Assembly (NCBI RefSeq): GCF_001757995.1
Contig: NZ_LXLV01000012.1
Span: 62,001-126,000, forward strand
DNA from: Bacillus mycoides
Lineage (GTDB): Bacteria > Bacillota > Bacilli > Bacillales > Bacillaceae_G
Length of the DNA: 64,000 bases
Direction: 5' to 3'
In this document: in pieces, positions 9,367 to 17,589 of the stretch
Numbering within the stretch: position 1 is the first letter of the stretch
Layout: every line of letters starts with the position of its first letter
Translations under genes and position numbers: made by a program
The notes under the pieces: model-generated
Databases searched by the model: none
The model's input: the letters and a program-made list of their open reading frames with translations, nothing else
What the model was told of the DNA's origin: nothing

Positions 9367-10078
9367 ATGCTCACAAGTATAATTATATTAACTCATAATC
9401 AATTACAATACACAAAAGAATGCCTCCAAAAGTATTAGAACTTATACAGTGGAACAAGAGTATGAGTTAATAGTTGTGGATAATGCATCAACAGCTGGTA
9501 CTGTAGAATGGTTACAAAAACAATCGGATATTATACTAGTGTAAAATGCTGGGAATATGGGTTTTCCAAAGGGATGCAACCAGGGAATTAAAGAGGCAAA
9601 AGGTGATAATATTCTATTATTAAATAATGATGTGGTCGTAACTAAAAATTGGTTAAGAAACTTAATTCGGTGTTTGTATGAAAACGAAGATACTGGAGCT
9701 GTAGGACCCGTCACTAATAGTGCTGCTTACTATACTGCTATACCGACCTTTTATAAGGATATGCAAGGGATGCAGAATTTTGTAACTTTATTAGAAATGA
9801 AAAGGTGTTATTGGGCAGTTTCTTTATTCGGAGCAGAAATTAATGAAAAAGCGGCAGCTCTAGCAAATAGGGTAGCTCCTACAACTTCTGGTGAGTATGA
9901 CAAGTTACATGAGGTATTTACAGATGAAAAATTCCAGTACATTCTACTATCACATCCTATTGAGCCAGCGAAATTACCTCATGTCATACAATCTATTTCT
10001 CAATTTTTAACTCCAACAGGAATTTTCATTATGTCGAAATTCAATTTAGATAATTATAATGCATTAAAAAATTCATGA
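9367..10078 (+). pseudogene. Decayed GT2 glycosyltransferase fused to a methyltransferase-like tail
   Basis: Translation from ATG 9367 reads MLTSIIILTHNQLQYTKECL, a GT2 start, then meets a frameshift in the A run near 9428-9431 (one extra A restores SIRTYTVEQEYELIVVDNAS in the next frame). That frame is then stopped by TAA at 9542-9544, after which NAGNMGFPKGCNQGIKEAKG and LLLNNDVVVT continue. From about 9790 the protein no longer looks like GT2 but resembles the C-terminal end of a SAM-methyltransferase-like domain (FQYILLSHPIEP, LTPTGIFIMSKF). So there is one frameshift, one nonsense codon and an apparent internal deletion joining two domains. It lies directly behind the intact glycosyltransferase. 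Confidence 0.78.
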
Positions 10079-10168
10079 AAAAAATTAATGTTTTTTTAGG
10101 ATTTCCTCTTCGGAGGTGAACTGCATTTGGGGATTTTGGAGAGAAAATGGCTCTTTCTATATATACAA

Positions 10169-10202
10169 AACCGAAATCCAAGCCTGGATTTCGGCTTTTT
10201 GA
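10169..10202 (+). terminator. Terminator after the glycosyltransferase genes
   Basis: AACCGAAATCCA pairs with TGGATTTCGG across a short loop, followed by CTTTTT. Confidence 0.82.
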
Positions 10203-10284
10203 TTTGCGATGAATTACGAAATTGCCTTCGTATTTTTGTTAGTTTGATCACTTGTAAATATACAGGGTGAGGCGATTTTTTTAT

Positions 10285-10335
10285 GCAAAAAAAGAGCTAT
10301 CCTATAAGTCAGTGAAACCAACTTATAGGATAGTT
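10285..10335 (-). terminator. Terminator of the DNA glycosylase gene
   Basis: CTATCCTATAAGT at 10297-10309 pairs with ACTTATAGGATAG at 10321-10333. Read on the minus strand it is followed by a T-rich run. Confidence 0.82.
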
Positions 10336-10338
10336 TCT

Positions 10339-10953
10339 TTACTTTGAAACAAACGGGTGCTGTTCATAATAAAACCGCCATGGATAGTGAACGGCTTCTT
10401 CTGCATAATCAATGTTAATACGAGGACCAGCTAGTATGTTATGTGTGGATGATAAATGGCCTCCTTCAGGAACTAATTCAATATGTAACGTGTCACTTTG
10501 AAGTGATATGCCGCGTTCTTCTAAAGTGATTCCGAGTGCGCGGCATAGTTTTCCGGGGCCATTTGTTAAGTTTTTATACTGAGCTTTCGTAATGTCGGTT
10601 TTGTTGTAGCGCGCTAGTTTCATGTCTTCGATTCCATCTACAGGTTCAAGAGCACGAATGAGAACTCCTTGTGGGGTGCCGATTGGTGCTGTAATTACGT
10701 TAAAGCAATGATACATACCGTAAATTAAATATACGTAAGCATGTCCTGGTGCGCCGAACATTACTTCTGTTCGATCAGTCCGTCTGCCTCCGTAACTATG
10801 AGCGGCCTTATCATCTGGACCTTTGTATGCTTCTACTTCTACAATAATTCCGCTCCGCTTTATGCCGTCTACAATATGAACGAGTTTATGTCCGAGTAAC
10901 TTCTTTGCGATCTCTAACGTATCGCCTTCATAAAAAGAAGGTGGTGCCTGCAT
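10339..10953 (-). CDS. 3-methyladenine DNA glycosylase (AAG/MPG type)
   Basis: A 204-residue base-excision repair enzyme that removes alkylated purines from DNA. It shows the whole AAG fold signature: [18 protein letters not shown] at the start, [19 protein letters not shown] with the catalytic Glu, [32 protein letters not shown] and [10 protein letters not shown]. Its length is normal for bacterial MPG. It is monocistronic, convergent with the glycosyltransferase genes and closed by its own terminator; the start ATG is preceded by GGAGATAG. It is unrelated in fold to AlkA or TagA. Confidence 0.93.
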   Translation of the reverse strand: MQAPPSFYEGDTLEIAKKLLGHKLVHIVDGIKRSGIIVEVEAYKGPDDKAAHSYGGRRTDRTEVMFGAPGHAYVYLIYGMYHCFNVITAPIGTPQGVLIRALEPVDGIEDMKLARYNKTDITKAQYKNLTNGPGKLCRALGITLEERGISLQSDTLHIELVPEGGHLSSTHNILAGPRINIDYAEEAVHYPWRFYYEQHPFVSK

Positions 10954-11087
10954 TGTACTATCTCCTTTGCCGGTTGTATATGTATATAGTAAACCAAATT
11001 TCCAGTAGTAATTCTAACTCGTTCTATTTACTACATTTATTTCATAAATTATGGATAGAGTACAACAGCGAAGAGGGGGAGTGCGAC

Positions 11088-11960
11088 ATGATTTATCGCT
11101 TACTAGCTCTTAATATAGATGGGACACTACTATACAACAACGGAAAAATTGCAAAAGGGTTACGGGAAACAATTGAATTTGTGAAAAGAAAAGATGTATA
11201 CGTTACATTGTTTACGAATCGTAATTTTCAATCCGCTCATAAAATAGCGAAGGCGTTAAAATTAGATTCTATATTAGTTACACACGGTGGTGCTTTCGTT
11301 TCAGCATCGTTAGATAAACCGTTCGCTCAAAGGAGATTGTCTGAAGAGAAAACCTTTAATATCGTGCAAGTGTTAGAGCATTTTGATTGTAATGTTCGCA
11401 TTTCTCATGAACGATTTTCAATTGGGAATCGTGAGAGAAATACACCAAACTTAATTGCGCGTACTGTGTTATCAAGCGCAGATCCGTTATTTTATCCGGT
11501 TCAATTTGTAGATTCGCTAGGGGATGCCCTGCGTGATCATCCAGTAGCTGCACCAAAAATTGATATCGTTTTCCATACGAAAGGTGAAAAAGAAAGAGGG
11601 ATGAATACGTTAAGAAAGGCATTTCAAGATGTAGAGTACGTCGAGTGTGATGAGAGACGTATAGAAATTCTCCCTCAAAATGTATCAAAACTACGTGGTT
11701 TACAATTACTTGGGGAGCATTTAAATATTAACCTTAGTGAAATGGTTGCGATTGGAGATAGCATAGAAGACTTAGAGGTAATTGAAAATGTTGGGCTCGG
11801 GGTAGCAATGGGGAACGCTCCTGTAGAATTAAAGCAGGCCGCAGACTGGATTACACGTTCTAATACTGAGAACGGCGTAGAGTATATGATTAAAGAGCAT
11901 TTTCGTAAGCAATTCCCGCTTCCTTTTTTAAAGAATCATAAACATACACCGAAACGATGA
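11088..11960 (+). CDS. Cof-type HAD-IIB family protein with Asn in place of the nucleophilic Asp
   Basis: About 290 residues. The HAD type IIB layout is complete: motif I near residue 8 (LLALNIDGTLL), motif II Thr in TLFTNRN, the cap domain, and motif IV VAIGDSIEDLEVI, followed by GVAMGNAP and AADWITRSN. In active phosphatases motif I reads DxDGT; here the first Asp is Asn (NIDGT). My recollection is that the B. subtilis relative YhaX has the same change, so this may be a conserved, catalytically altered subgroup and not a fresh mutation. The open frame extends far upstream, but GAGGGGGA before ATG 11088 fixes the start. It is divergent from the glycosylase and has its own terminator. Confidence 0.85.
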   Translation: MIYRLLALNIDGTLLYNNGKIAKGLRETIEFVKRKDVYVTLFTNRNFQSAHKIAKALKLDSILVTHGGAFVSASLDKPFAQRRLSEEKTFNIVQVLEHFDCNVRISHERFSIGNRERNTPNLIARTVLSSADPLFYPVQFVDSLGDALRDHPVAAPKIDIVFHTKGEKERGMNTLRKAFQDVEYVECDERRIEILPQNVSKLRGLQLLGEHLNINLSEMVAIGDSIEDLEVIENVGLGVAMGNAPVELKQAADWITRSNTENGVEYMIKEHFRKQFPLPFLKNHKHTPKR

Positions 11961-11965
11961 AAGAA

Positions 11966-11993
11966 AAACGTAGCCTTTTGGCTACGTTTTTTT
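11966..11993 (+). terminator. Terminator of the HAD gene
   Basis: AACGTAGCC pairs with GGCTACGTT across TTTT, followed by seven T. Confidence 0.88.
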
Positions 11994-12061
11994 GTCGACC
12001 TGATTTAAAAAACTTAAATTCATATTCCAATGAAAAATGAAAGCGTTTCAGGTGGTGAATT

Positions 12062-12211
12062 GTGTCTGAAATACATACAATTAACTTGAATACTTTAGAA
12101 AACTGTTGTAAAGTGGATGATGTTGCCAAAACAGTTACACCACATGAAATATTCTTCAGGTTAATTTCATTGAGCTCCCATAAGCAAAAGTGCTCCCGCA
12201 TGTTAGTTTAG
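12062..12211 (+). CDS. Possible 49-residue small protein or gene remnant
   Basis: GTG at 12062 is preceded by AGGTGGTGA and opens 49 codons to TAG (begins VSEIHTINLNTLENCCKV, ends KQKCSRMLV). I recognise no family. It lies in the 370-base gap between the HAD gene and the first adhesin, and a competing antisense frame exists, so it may be chance or the relic of a longer gene. Confidence 0.25.
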   Translation: MSEIHTINLNTLENCCKVDDVAKTVTPHEIFFRLISLSSHKQKCSRMLV

Positions 12212-12317
12212 TTCACGTATTATCTCAAAAATGAATTGTAGTAGTTTCGCCAATTAGTTGTAGAGCTTCTTTGTTTTATTTAAATGGATTATTTGTAAAT
12301 TAGTTTGAATAGGTTTT

Positions 12318-12338
12318 AAGTACATCTGAAATGTACTT
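12318..12338. promoter_or_regulatory. Inverted repeat upstream of the adhesin gene
   Basis: AAGTACAT and ATGTACTT form a perfect 8-bp inverted repeat with a 5-base spacer, 35 bases before the adhesin start. It is placed where an operator for the adhesin promoter could lie; no T run follows, so it is less likely to be a terminator. Confidence 0.35.
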
Positions 12339-12372
12339 CTTGTTATAAGTTTTTGAAATTTGAAAAGGGGGA

Positions 12373-15300
12373 ATGAATTTCTTGAGGAAATCATTAAGTC
12401 AAAAAGTAAAAAAGATATGCAGTAGTTTTATAATTATATTGTTAGTATGTATGAATTTTTTAATCCATTTACCGTATAAAGCAGAGGCAGCTACAACAGA
12501 ATTAAAAGGTTTAGGCGATACATCTTATTATAACGCAATCATTTTTGGTGATCATAGTGCAACGAGTGCGGATATTGAGGGTGCGATGGCTGTTCAAAAG
12601 AACATGAACGCATCAAGTTATACAGTCGTAGCGGCTGCAACTGGAGCAAACAACTTAGCTGGAGCAACATGGAAAGATGAAGGATATCCATCATTATTAC
12701 TGGGTGGTCAATTTACGAAAGCGGGAGCAGGGCAAGTAATCATCCAAGATGGAACAGTGGCGATGACAAAAGATGGTGACCCAGAAGGCGCAATGAAATC
12801 ATCATATGACCGTATCTCTTATAAAGAGCAAGCGGAGATTGATGCTAAATTTAAAGAATTTAGAAAAGACGTTGATGGTGTAATTGGGGATGCGAGTCAA
12901 TTACATACTGGTAAACCAAAACCTAATATGAGTTTTGGTATCGGAGAGGATGTAAACAATCCTAATATTTATGTTTCTTCAGGCTTAACAGGAAAGAAAA
13001 CATTTGATGTAAGAGATGTTTATCTTCCGAATGTAAATAACAAAGACTTTATTGTTATTTATTCAGACGCAGAAGAAGTGAATTTTGGTAGTGGTGCAAT
13101 TTTGTACGATACGAAAAATACTGGGATGGCAACAGACTTAATTAATACATCACAAGCATATGATCCTAATTCACCTTTTACTGAGTTAGCTAGTAAAGTA
13201 ATTTGGGTGTTTCCGAATGCTACAAAGATATCAACAAAAGGATATGGCGTAGTAGGAAGTGTATTTGCTCCAAATGCTGTTGTAGAGACAAAGGGTGGTT
13301 CTATTAATGGACAAGCCTTTGTTGGTGGATTACACCAAAGAGGTGGGTTTGAGGTTCATAATTTTAAATTTAACTGGCCGAAATGGAATAATCCATCAGT
13401 TGAAAAAGGAAATTTACAAAGTAAAAAAGTTGATGCAAACGATGAAAACATTGTTTTAAAAGATGCAAAATTTGATGTTATAGACAAAGACAATAATGTT
13501 GTGGCTAGTGTTACAACGAATGAAAAGGGTATTGCTGAAGTCAAGGATTTACCACTTGGTGACTATTTTGTAAAAGAAATAAGTGCACCAGAAGGATATA
13601 TAAAAGTTGATACACCAGTAAAAGTAACAATTGATAGTACAAACGTAATTGAAATTGTTATGAAGAATACGAAAAAAGTAGAGAATGGCCAATTTAAATT
13701 ATTGAAAAAAGATAGTGAATCTGGTCAACTTCTACCAGGTGCAAAATTTGATGTTATAGATAAAGATGGAAATGTTGTTGGAACAATTATTACAGATGGT
13801 AAAGGTGAAGCTTTATCAAAACAACTTCCAGTTGGAACATATACATTAAAAGAAGTTGAAGCACCAAAAGGTTATGAACTATCATCTAGCTCAGTTCGTG
13901 TTGATGTAGCTGCTAATAAAACAGTGACTGTAGATGTGTTGAATAAAAAGATCGTTGAAAAAGCTACAGGCCAATTTGAAATCGTAAAAGTAGATGCGAA
14001 AGATAAAACGAAAGTATTATCAGATGCAGAGTTTGAAGTGTATAAAGATGGTAAAAAAATAGATACATTACGAACAGATAAAACAGGTAAAGTAATCTCT
14101 AAGAAATTAGAACCAGGAAAATACAAATTAAAAGAAACGAAAGCACCAAAAGGATATAAATTACTAAAAGAAGAAATTGAAGTCGTTGTGGAAGCAAACA
14201 AAGTAGTACAAGTACAAGTAGAAAATGCGAAAGAACTAGGAAGCTTACAAGTAATCAAAAAGGATGCAGAGAGTGGAAAAGTTCTAGAAGGCGCGGAATT
14301 CAGACTGAAAAACGAAACTGGTCAAGTAGTTGGAGAAGCGAAAACAACGAATAAAGATGGTGTTGTGACATTCGAAAACTTAGTGCCAGGTAAGTACACG
14401 TTAGAAGAAACGAAAGCGCCGGAAGGCTACAAAGCGGTAGAATTAAAAGTGGAAGTAAATGTTGTAGCGAATGAAGTAGTAAAACAAGAAGTTACGAACG
14501 AAAAAGTAACAGGTCAATTTGAAATCGTAAAAGTAGATGCAAACGATAAAACGAAGCTTTTATCAGACGCAGAATTTGAAGTGTATAAAGATGGTAAGAA
14601 CGTAGAGACGTTACAAACAGATAAAACAGGTAAAGTAATCTCTAAGAAATTAGAACCAGGAAAATACACATTAAAAGAAACGAAAGCACCACAAGGATAT
14701 ACATTATTAAAAGAAGAAATTGAAATTGTTGTGGAAGCAAACAAAGTAGTACAAGTACAAGTAGAAAATGCAAAAGAACTAGGAAGCTTACAAGTAATAA
14801 AAAGGGATGCAGAGAGTGGAAAAGTTCTAGAAGGCGCGGAATTCAGACTGGAAAACGAAAATGGTCAAGTGGTTGGAGAGGCGAAGACAACAAATAAAGA
14901 TGGTGTTGTGACATTCGAAAACTTAGTGCCAGGAAAGTACACATTAGAAGAAACGAAAGCGCCAGAAGGCTACAAAGCGATAGAAGTTATAGTAGAAGTA
15001 AATGTTGTAGCAAATGAAGTAGTGAAGCAAGAAGTATTGAATGAAAAAGTGAAAGAAAAAATCACAGGTCAAGTAGAAATTACAAAGATAGATGCTAATG
15101 ATACAGATAAAAAATTAGAAGGTGCAGTGTTTGAAATTCTGAAAGATGGAATGAAGATAGACACATTAACATCAGATAAAAATGGTAAAGCAACTTCGAA
15201 GAAACTGGAACCAGGAGATTACGTTTTAAAAGAAGTCCAGGCTCCAGAAGGATATAATTTATCCGATAAGGGAATTGAATTTACGATTTCTAATGAGAAA

Positions 15301-15714
15301 GTAGAAGTTATAAAGCTTCAAATTACCAATGAAAAAGAAACAGGAAAAGGTCCGGAAAAACCAGGTGAAGGAACAGAAAAACCAGGTGAAGGAACAGAAA
15401 AGCCAGGTGAAGGAACAGAAAAACCAGGTGAAGGAACAGAAAAGCCAGGTGAAGGAACAGAAAAGCCAGGTGAAGGAACAGAAAAACCAGGTGAAGGAAC
15501 AGAAAAGCCAGGTGAAGGAACAGAAAAACCAGGTGAAGGAACAGAAACTTCAAGTGAAGAAGCAGGAAAGCCTAACTTACCAGAAAAAGAACAAGGCGGT
15601 TCTAATAATCAAAAACTTCCAGCTACAGGGCATAATACGGATTACCTTCCATTTATAGGTGTAATTCTGGTGTTATTAGGAATACGTTTAAGATTTATGA
15701 TTAAAAATAGCTAA
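12373..15714 (+). CDS. LPxTG surface adhesin: choice-of-anchor A domain plus seven SpaA/Cna-B repeats
   Basis: A 1113-residue wall-anchored protein. A signal peptide ends near residue 39 (YKAEA). A choice-of-anchor A domain (about 45-330) follows (YYNAIIFGDH, VVGSVFAPNAVVETKGGSI). Then come seven SpaA/Cna-B type Ig-like domains, each with the pattern K near its start, GKY.LKET.AP.GY near its end; such domains usually form internal Lys-Asn isopeptide bonds. A run of GEGTEKP repeats (about 1000-1060) acts as wall spacer. The sorting signal is LPATG near residue 1082, a hydrophobic helix and a basic tail, so sortase A should attach it to peptidoglycan. Start: ATG 12373 lies only one base after GGGGG; TTG 12382 has better spacing and is an alternative. 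It resembles the collagen-adhesin-like proteins of the B. cereus group; ligand unknown. Confidence 0.88.
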   Translation: MNFLRKSLSQKVKKICSSFIIILLVCMNFLIHLPYKAEAATTELKGLGDTSYYNAIIFGDHSATSADIEGAMAVQKNMNASSYTVVAAATGANNLAGATWKDEGYPSLLLGGQFTKAGAGQVIIQDGTVAMTKDGDPEGAMKSSYDRISYKEQAEIDAKFKEFRKDVDGVIGDASQLHTGKPKPNMSFGIGEDVNNPNIYVSSGLTGKKTFDVRDVYLPNVNNKDFIVIYSDAEEVNFGSGAILYDTKNTGMATDLINTSQAYDPNSPFTELASKVIWVFPNATKISTKGYGVVGSVFAPNAVVETKGGSINGQAFVGGLHQRGGFEVHNFKFNWPKWNNPSVEKGNLQSKKVDANDENIVLKDAKFDVIDKDNNVVASVTTNEKGIAEVKDLPLGDYFVKEISAPEGYIKVDTPVKVTIDSTNVIEIVMKNTKKVENGQFKLLKKDSESGQLLPGAKFDVIDKDGNVVGTIITDGKGEALSKQLPVGTYTLKEVEAPKGYELSSSSVRVDVAANKTVTVDVLNKKIVEKATGQFEIVKVDAKDKTKVLSDAEFEVYKDGKKIDTLRTDKTGKVISKKLEPGKYKLKETKAPKGYKLLKEEIEVVVEANKVVQVQVENAKELGSLQVIKKDAESGKVLEGAEFRLKNETGQVVGEAKTTNKDGVVTFENLVPGKYTLEETKAPEGYKAVELKVEVNVVANEVVKQEVTNEKVTGQFEIVKVDANDKTKLLSDAEFEVYKDGKNVETLQTDKTGKVISKKLEPGKYTLKETKAPQGYTLLKEEIEIVVEANKVVQVQVENAKELGSLQVIKRDAESGKVLEGAEFRLENENGQVVGEAKTTNKDGVVTFENLVPGKYTLEETKAPEGYKAIEVIVEVNVVANEVVKQEVLNEKVKEKITGQVEITKIDANDTDKKLEGAVFEILKDGMKIDTLTSDKNGKATSKKLEPGDYVLKEVQAPEGYNLSDKGIEFTISNEKVEVIKLQITNEKETGKGPEKPGEGTEKPGEGTEKPGEGTEKPGEGTEKPGEGTEKPGEGTEKPGEGTEKPGEGTEKPGEGTETSSEEAGKPNLPEKEQGGSNNQKLPATGHNTDYLPFIGVILVLLGIRLRFMIKNS
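13972..15047 (+). repeat. Tandem duplication of a two-domain SpaA block (about 540 bp period)
   Basis: The block beginning GGCCAATTTGAAATCGTA near 13969 recurs as GGTCAATTTGAAATCGTA near 14512, and the following 540 bases are nearly identical at DNA level. Each block encodes two SpaA domains (GQFEIVKVDA type, then GSLQVIK type). The high DNA identity points to recent duplication or ongoing recombination. Confidence 0.85.
15349..15545 (+). repeat. 21-bp tandem repeat encoding GEGTEKP
   Basis: About nine copies of a 21-base unit encode the seven-residue spacer GEGTEKP ahead of the LPATG signal. Copies differ only at third positions (AAACCA or AAGCCA), so copy number is likely to vary between strains. 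Confidence 0.92.
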
Positions 15715-15724
15715 TAGGTTTATA

Positions 15725-15767
15725 AAAGGCATAAGAGAAATGTTATCTCTTATGCCTTTAAGTTTTT
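15725..15767 (+). terminator. Terminator of the first adhesin
   Basis: AAAGGCATAAGAGA at 15725-15738 pairs with TCTCTTATGCCTTT at 15746-15759; the following run is moderately T-rich. Confidence 0.8.
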
Positions 15768-15797
15768 AATAGAAGAAATAAGGTAAAACCTTCTGTA

Positions 15798-15826
15798 TTG
15801 ACCTGCAAACGCCCTTCAAGTAAACT
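15798..15826 (+). promoter_or_regulatory. hemZ sigma-A promoter
   Basis: TTGACC at 15798-15803 and TAAACT at 15821-15826 are separated by 17 bases, 30 bases before the hemZ start. Confidence 0.6.
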
Positions 15827-15855
15827 AAAGAGAGTTTGCAAATGAAAAGGTGATA

Positions 15856-17346
15856 ATGTTGTTAATTTCAATTAAAACGTTACAAGATGATCGTTTTTTA
15901 CGTCCGCTACAAAATATTGGCGGTTTATTTTTTGAAGAGAGCACGATAGGATTTGAGAAAGAAGAAGCAAATCTTATCGTTGATATACAGATAGAAGGTA
16001 ATGTGACAGCATCGGCTCGTTTAACAGATGTTGCAACCGGAAATGTGTATGAAGAAACATTCGCGAAAGATTTATCTGCTTTCACAGAAGAAAAAGAACG
16101 TATGAAACAAGTGAAACATGTTGTTTCTTACGTATATCTTTCTGTACTTCAACAGCTAACTGGGCTTGAACAGAGCTGGGGAATATTAACTGGGGTACGC
16201 CCAACGAAGCTTCTTCACAAATTGCTTCAAAATGGTATGTCAAAAGAAGAAGCGCATAAAGAACTTCGTGAAAGTTATTTAATTCATGAAGAAAAAATTG
16301 AGCTTCTTCAGCGTATCGTTGATTGCCAATTAGCGGTTGTTCCAGATTTATACCGCTTGAAAGAAGAAGTAAGTATTTACATCGGTATTCCGTTTTGTCC
16401 TACAAAATGTGCGTACTGTACGTTCCCGGCTTATGCAATTAACGGACGCCAAGGATCAGTTGATTCGTTCTTAGGCGGGTTACATTATGAAGTTCGTGAA
16501 ATTGGTAAGTTTTTAAAAGAAAAAGGTGTTACAGTTACGACGATTTATTACGGCGGTGGTACACCGACGAGTATTACAGCAGAAGAGATGGATATGCTTT
16601 ATGAAGAAATGTACCAAGCGTTCCCTGATGTGAAAGATGTGCGTGAAGTAACAGTTGAGGCAGGTCGCCCAGATACGATCACACCAGCAAAGCTAGAAGT
16701 GTTGAATAAATGGAATATTGACCGTATTAGTATTAATCCGCAGTCATATCATCAAGAAACACTAAAGGCAATTGGACGTCATCACACTGTAGAAGAAACA
16801 ATTGAGAAGTATCATTTAGCACGTGAAATGGGAATGAACAATATTAACATGGACTTAATTATTGGTCTTCCTGGTGAAGGATTAGACATCTTCAAGCACA
16901 CGTTAGATGAAACAGAAAAGTTAATGCCAGAATCGTTAACAGTTCATACGTTATCATTTAAACGCGCTTCTGAAATGACGCAAAACAAACGTAAATATAA
17001 AGTAGCAGGTCGCGAAGAAATTACTGCGATGATGCATGAGGCGGAAGAGTGGACGAAGAACCATAATTACGTGCCATACTATTTATATCGTCAAAAAAAT
17101 ATTTTAGGTAACTTAGAAAACGTTGGGTATGCAATACCGACGCAAGAAAGTATCTACAATATTGTTATTATGGAAGAAGTACAATCGATTATCGGACTTG
17201 GTTGCGGTGCATCAAGTAAATTTGTTCACCCACAAACAGGAGCAATTACACACTTTGCGAATCCGAAAGATCCAAAATCATATAACGATGGCTTCGTGAA
17301 ATATACAGAAGATAAACTGAAAATATTAGAAGAGCTATTCGTGTAA
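15856..17346 (+). CDS. hemZ: Coproporphyrinogen III dehydrogenase-like radical SAM protein HemZ
   Basis: A 496-residue radical SAM protein of the HemN/HemZ group, length as in B. subtilis HemZ. The [4Fe-4S] motif is visible as IPFCPTKCAYCTFPAY (Cys about residues 180, 184 and 187), followed by the SAM-contact segment YYGGGTPTSI and the RISINPQSYH and MDLIIGLPGE segments of the family. HemZ is annotated as an oxygen-independent coproporphyrinogen oxidase for anaerobic haem synthesis; true activity for HemZ is less certain than for HemN. The frame opens at GTG 15850, but AAAGGTGAT places the ATG at 15856. It is monocistronic with its own promoter and terminator. Confidence 0.88.
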   Translation: MLLISIKTLQDDRFLRPLQNIGGLFFEESTIGFEKEEANLIVDIQIEGNVTASARLTDVATGNVYEETFAKDLSAFTEEKERMKQVKHVVSYVYLSVLQQLTGLEQSWGILTGVRPTKLLHKLLQNGMSKEEAHKELRESYLIHEEKIELLQRIVDCQLAVVPDLYRLKEEVSIYIGIPFCPTKCAYCTFPAYAINGRQGSVDSFLGGLHYEVREIGKFLKEKGVTVTTIYYGGGTPTSITAEEMDMLYEEMYQAFPDVKDVREVTVEAGRPDTITPAKLEVLNKWNIDRISINPQSYHQETLKAIGRHHTVEETIEKYHLAREMGMNNINMDLIIGLPGEGLDIFKHTLDETEKLMPESLTVHTLSFKRASEMTQNKRKYKVAGREEITAMMHEAEEWTKNHNYVPYYLYRQKNILGNLENVGYAIPTQESIYNIVIMEEVQSIIGLGCGASSKFVHPQTGAITHFANPKDPKSYNDGFVKYTEDKLKILEELFV

Positions 17347-17352
17347 GAATAA

Positions 17353-17386
17353 GGAGACTGTTCCGATTTGGAACAGTCTCTTTTTC
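17353..17386 (+). terminator. Terminator of hemZ
   Basis: GAGACTGTTCC pairs with GGAACAGTCTC across GATTT, followed by TTTTTC. Confidence 0.9.
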
Positions 17387-17589
17387 ATATAGGGATTGAT
17401 ATTGTCAGTTTTTGTTGGTAAGTCGATATATCTTAAAAATCGTCTATATAATTTCATTTACCGTTGAGCGGTCCATTTGTAAAACTATGTCGATAATAAT
17501 CAGAAAAATTAGTCATATTATTAGAGGACAATGTCTACTTATAGACGAAATGATAGATTTATGAAAGAGAAAAGGGGGAAATTGTTGGC

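Noticed and set aside
12041-12053. TGAAAGCGTTTCA as a possible cre site upstream of the first adhesin
   Set aside because: It is one base shorter than the cre spacing and 320 bases from the adhesin start; only half of the consensus aligns.
11890-12201. 103-codon minus-strand frame starting MREHFCLWEL
   Set aside because: It crosses the HAD-gene terminator and the end of that gene in antisense; no RBS, composition not protein-like.
15323-15658. Frames of 76 and 109 codons in the GEGTEKP repeat
   Set aside because: Periodic out-of-frame readings of the 21-bp repeat of the adhesin.
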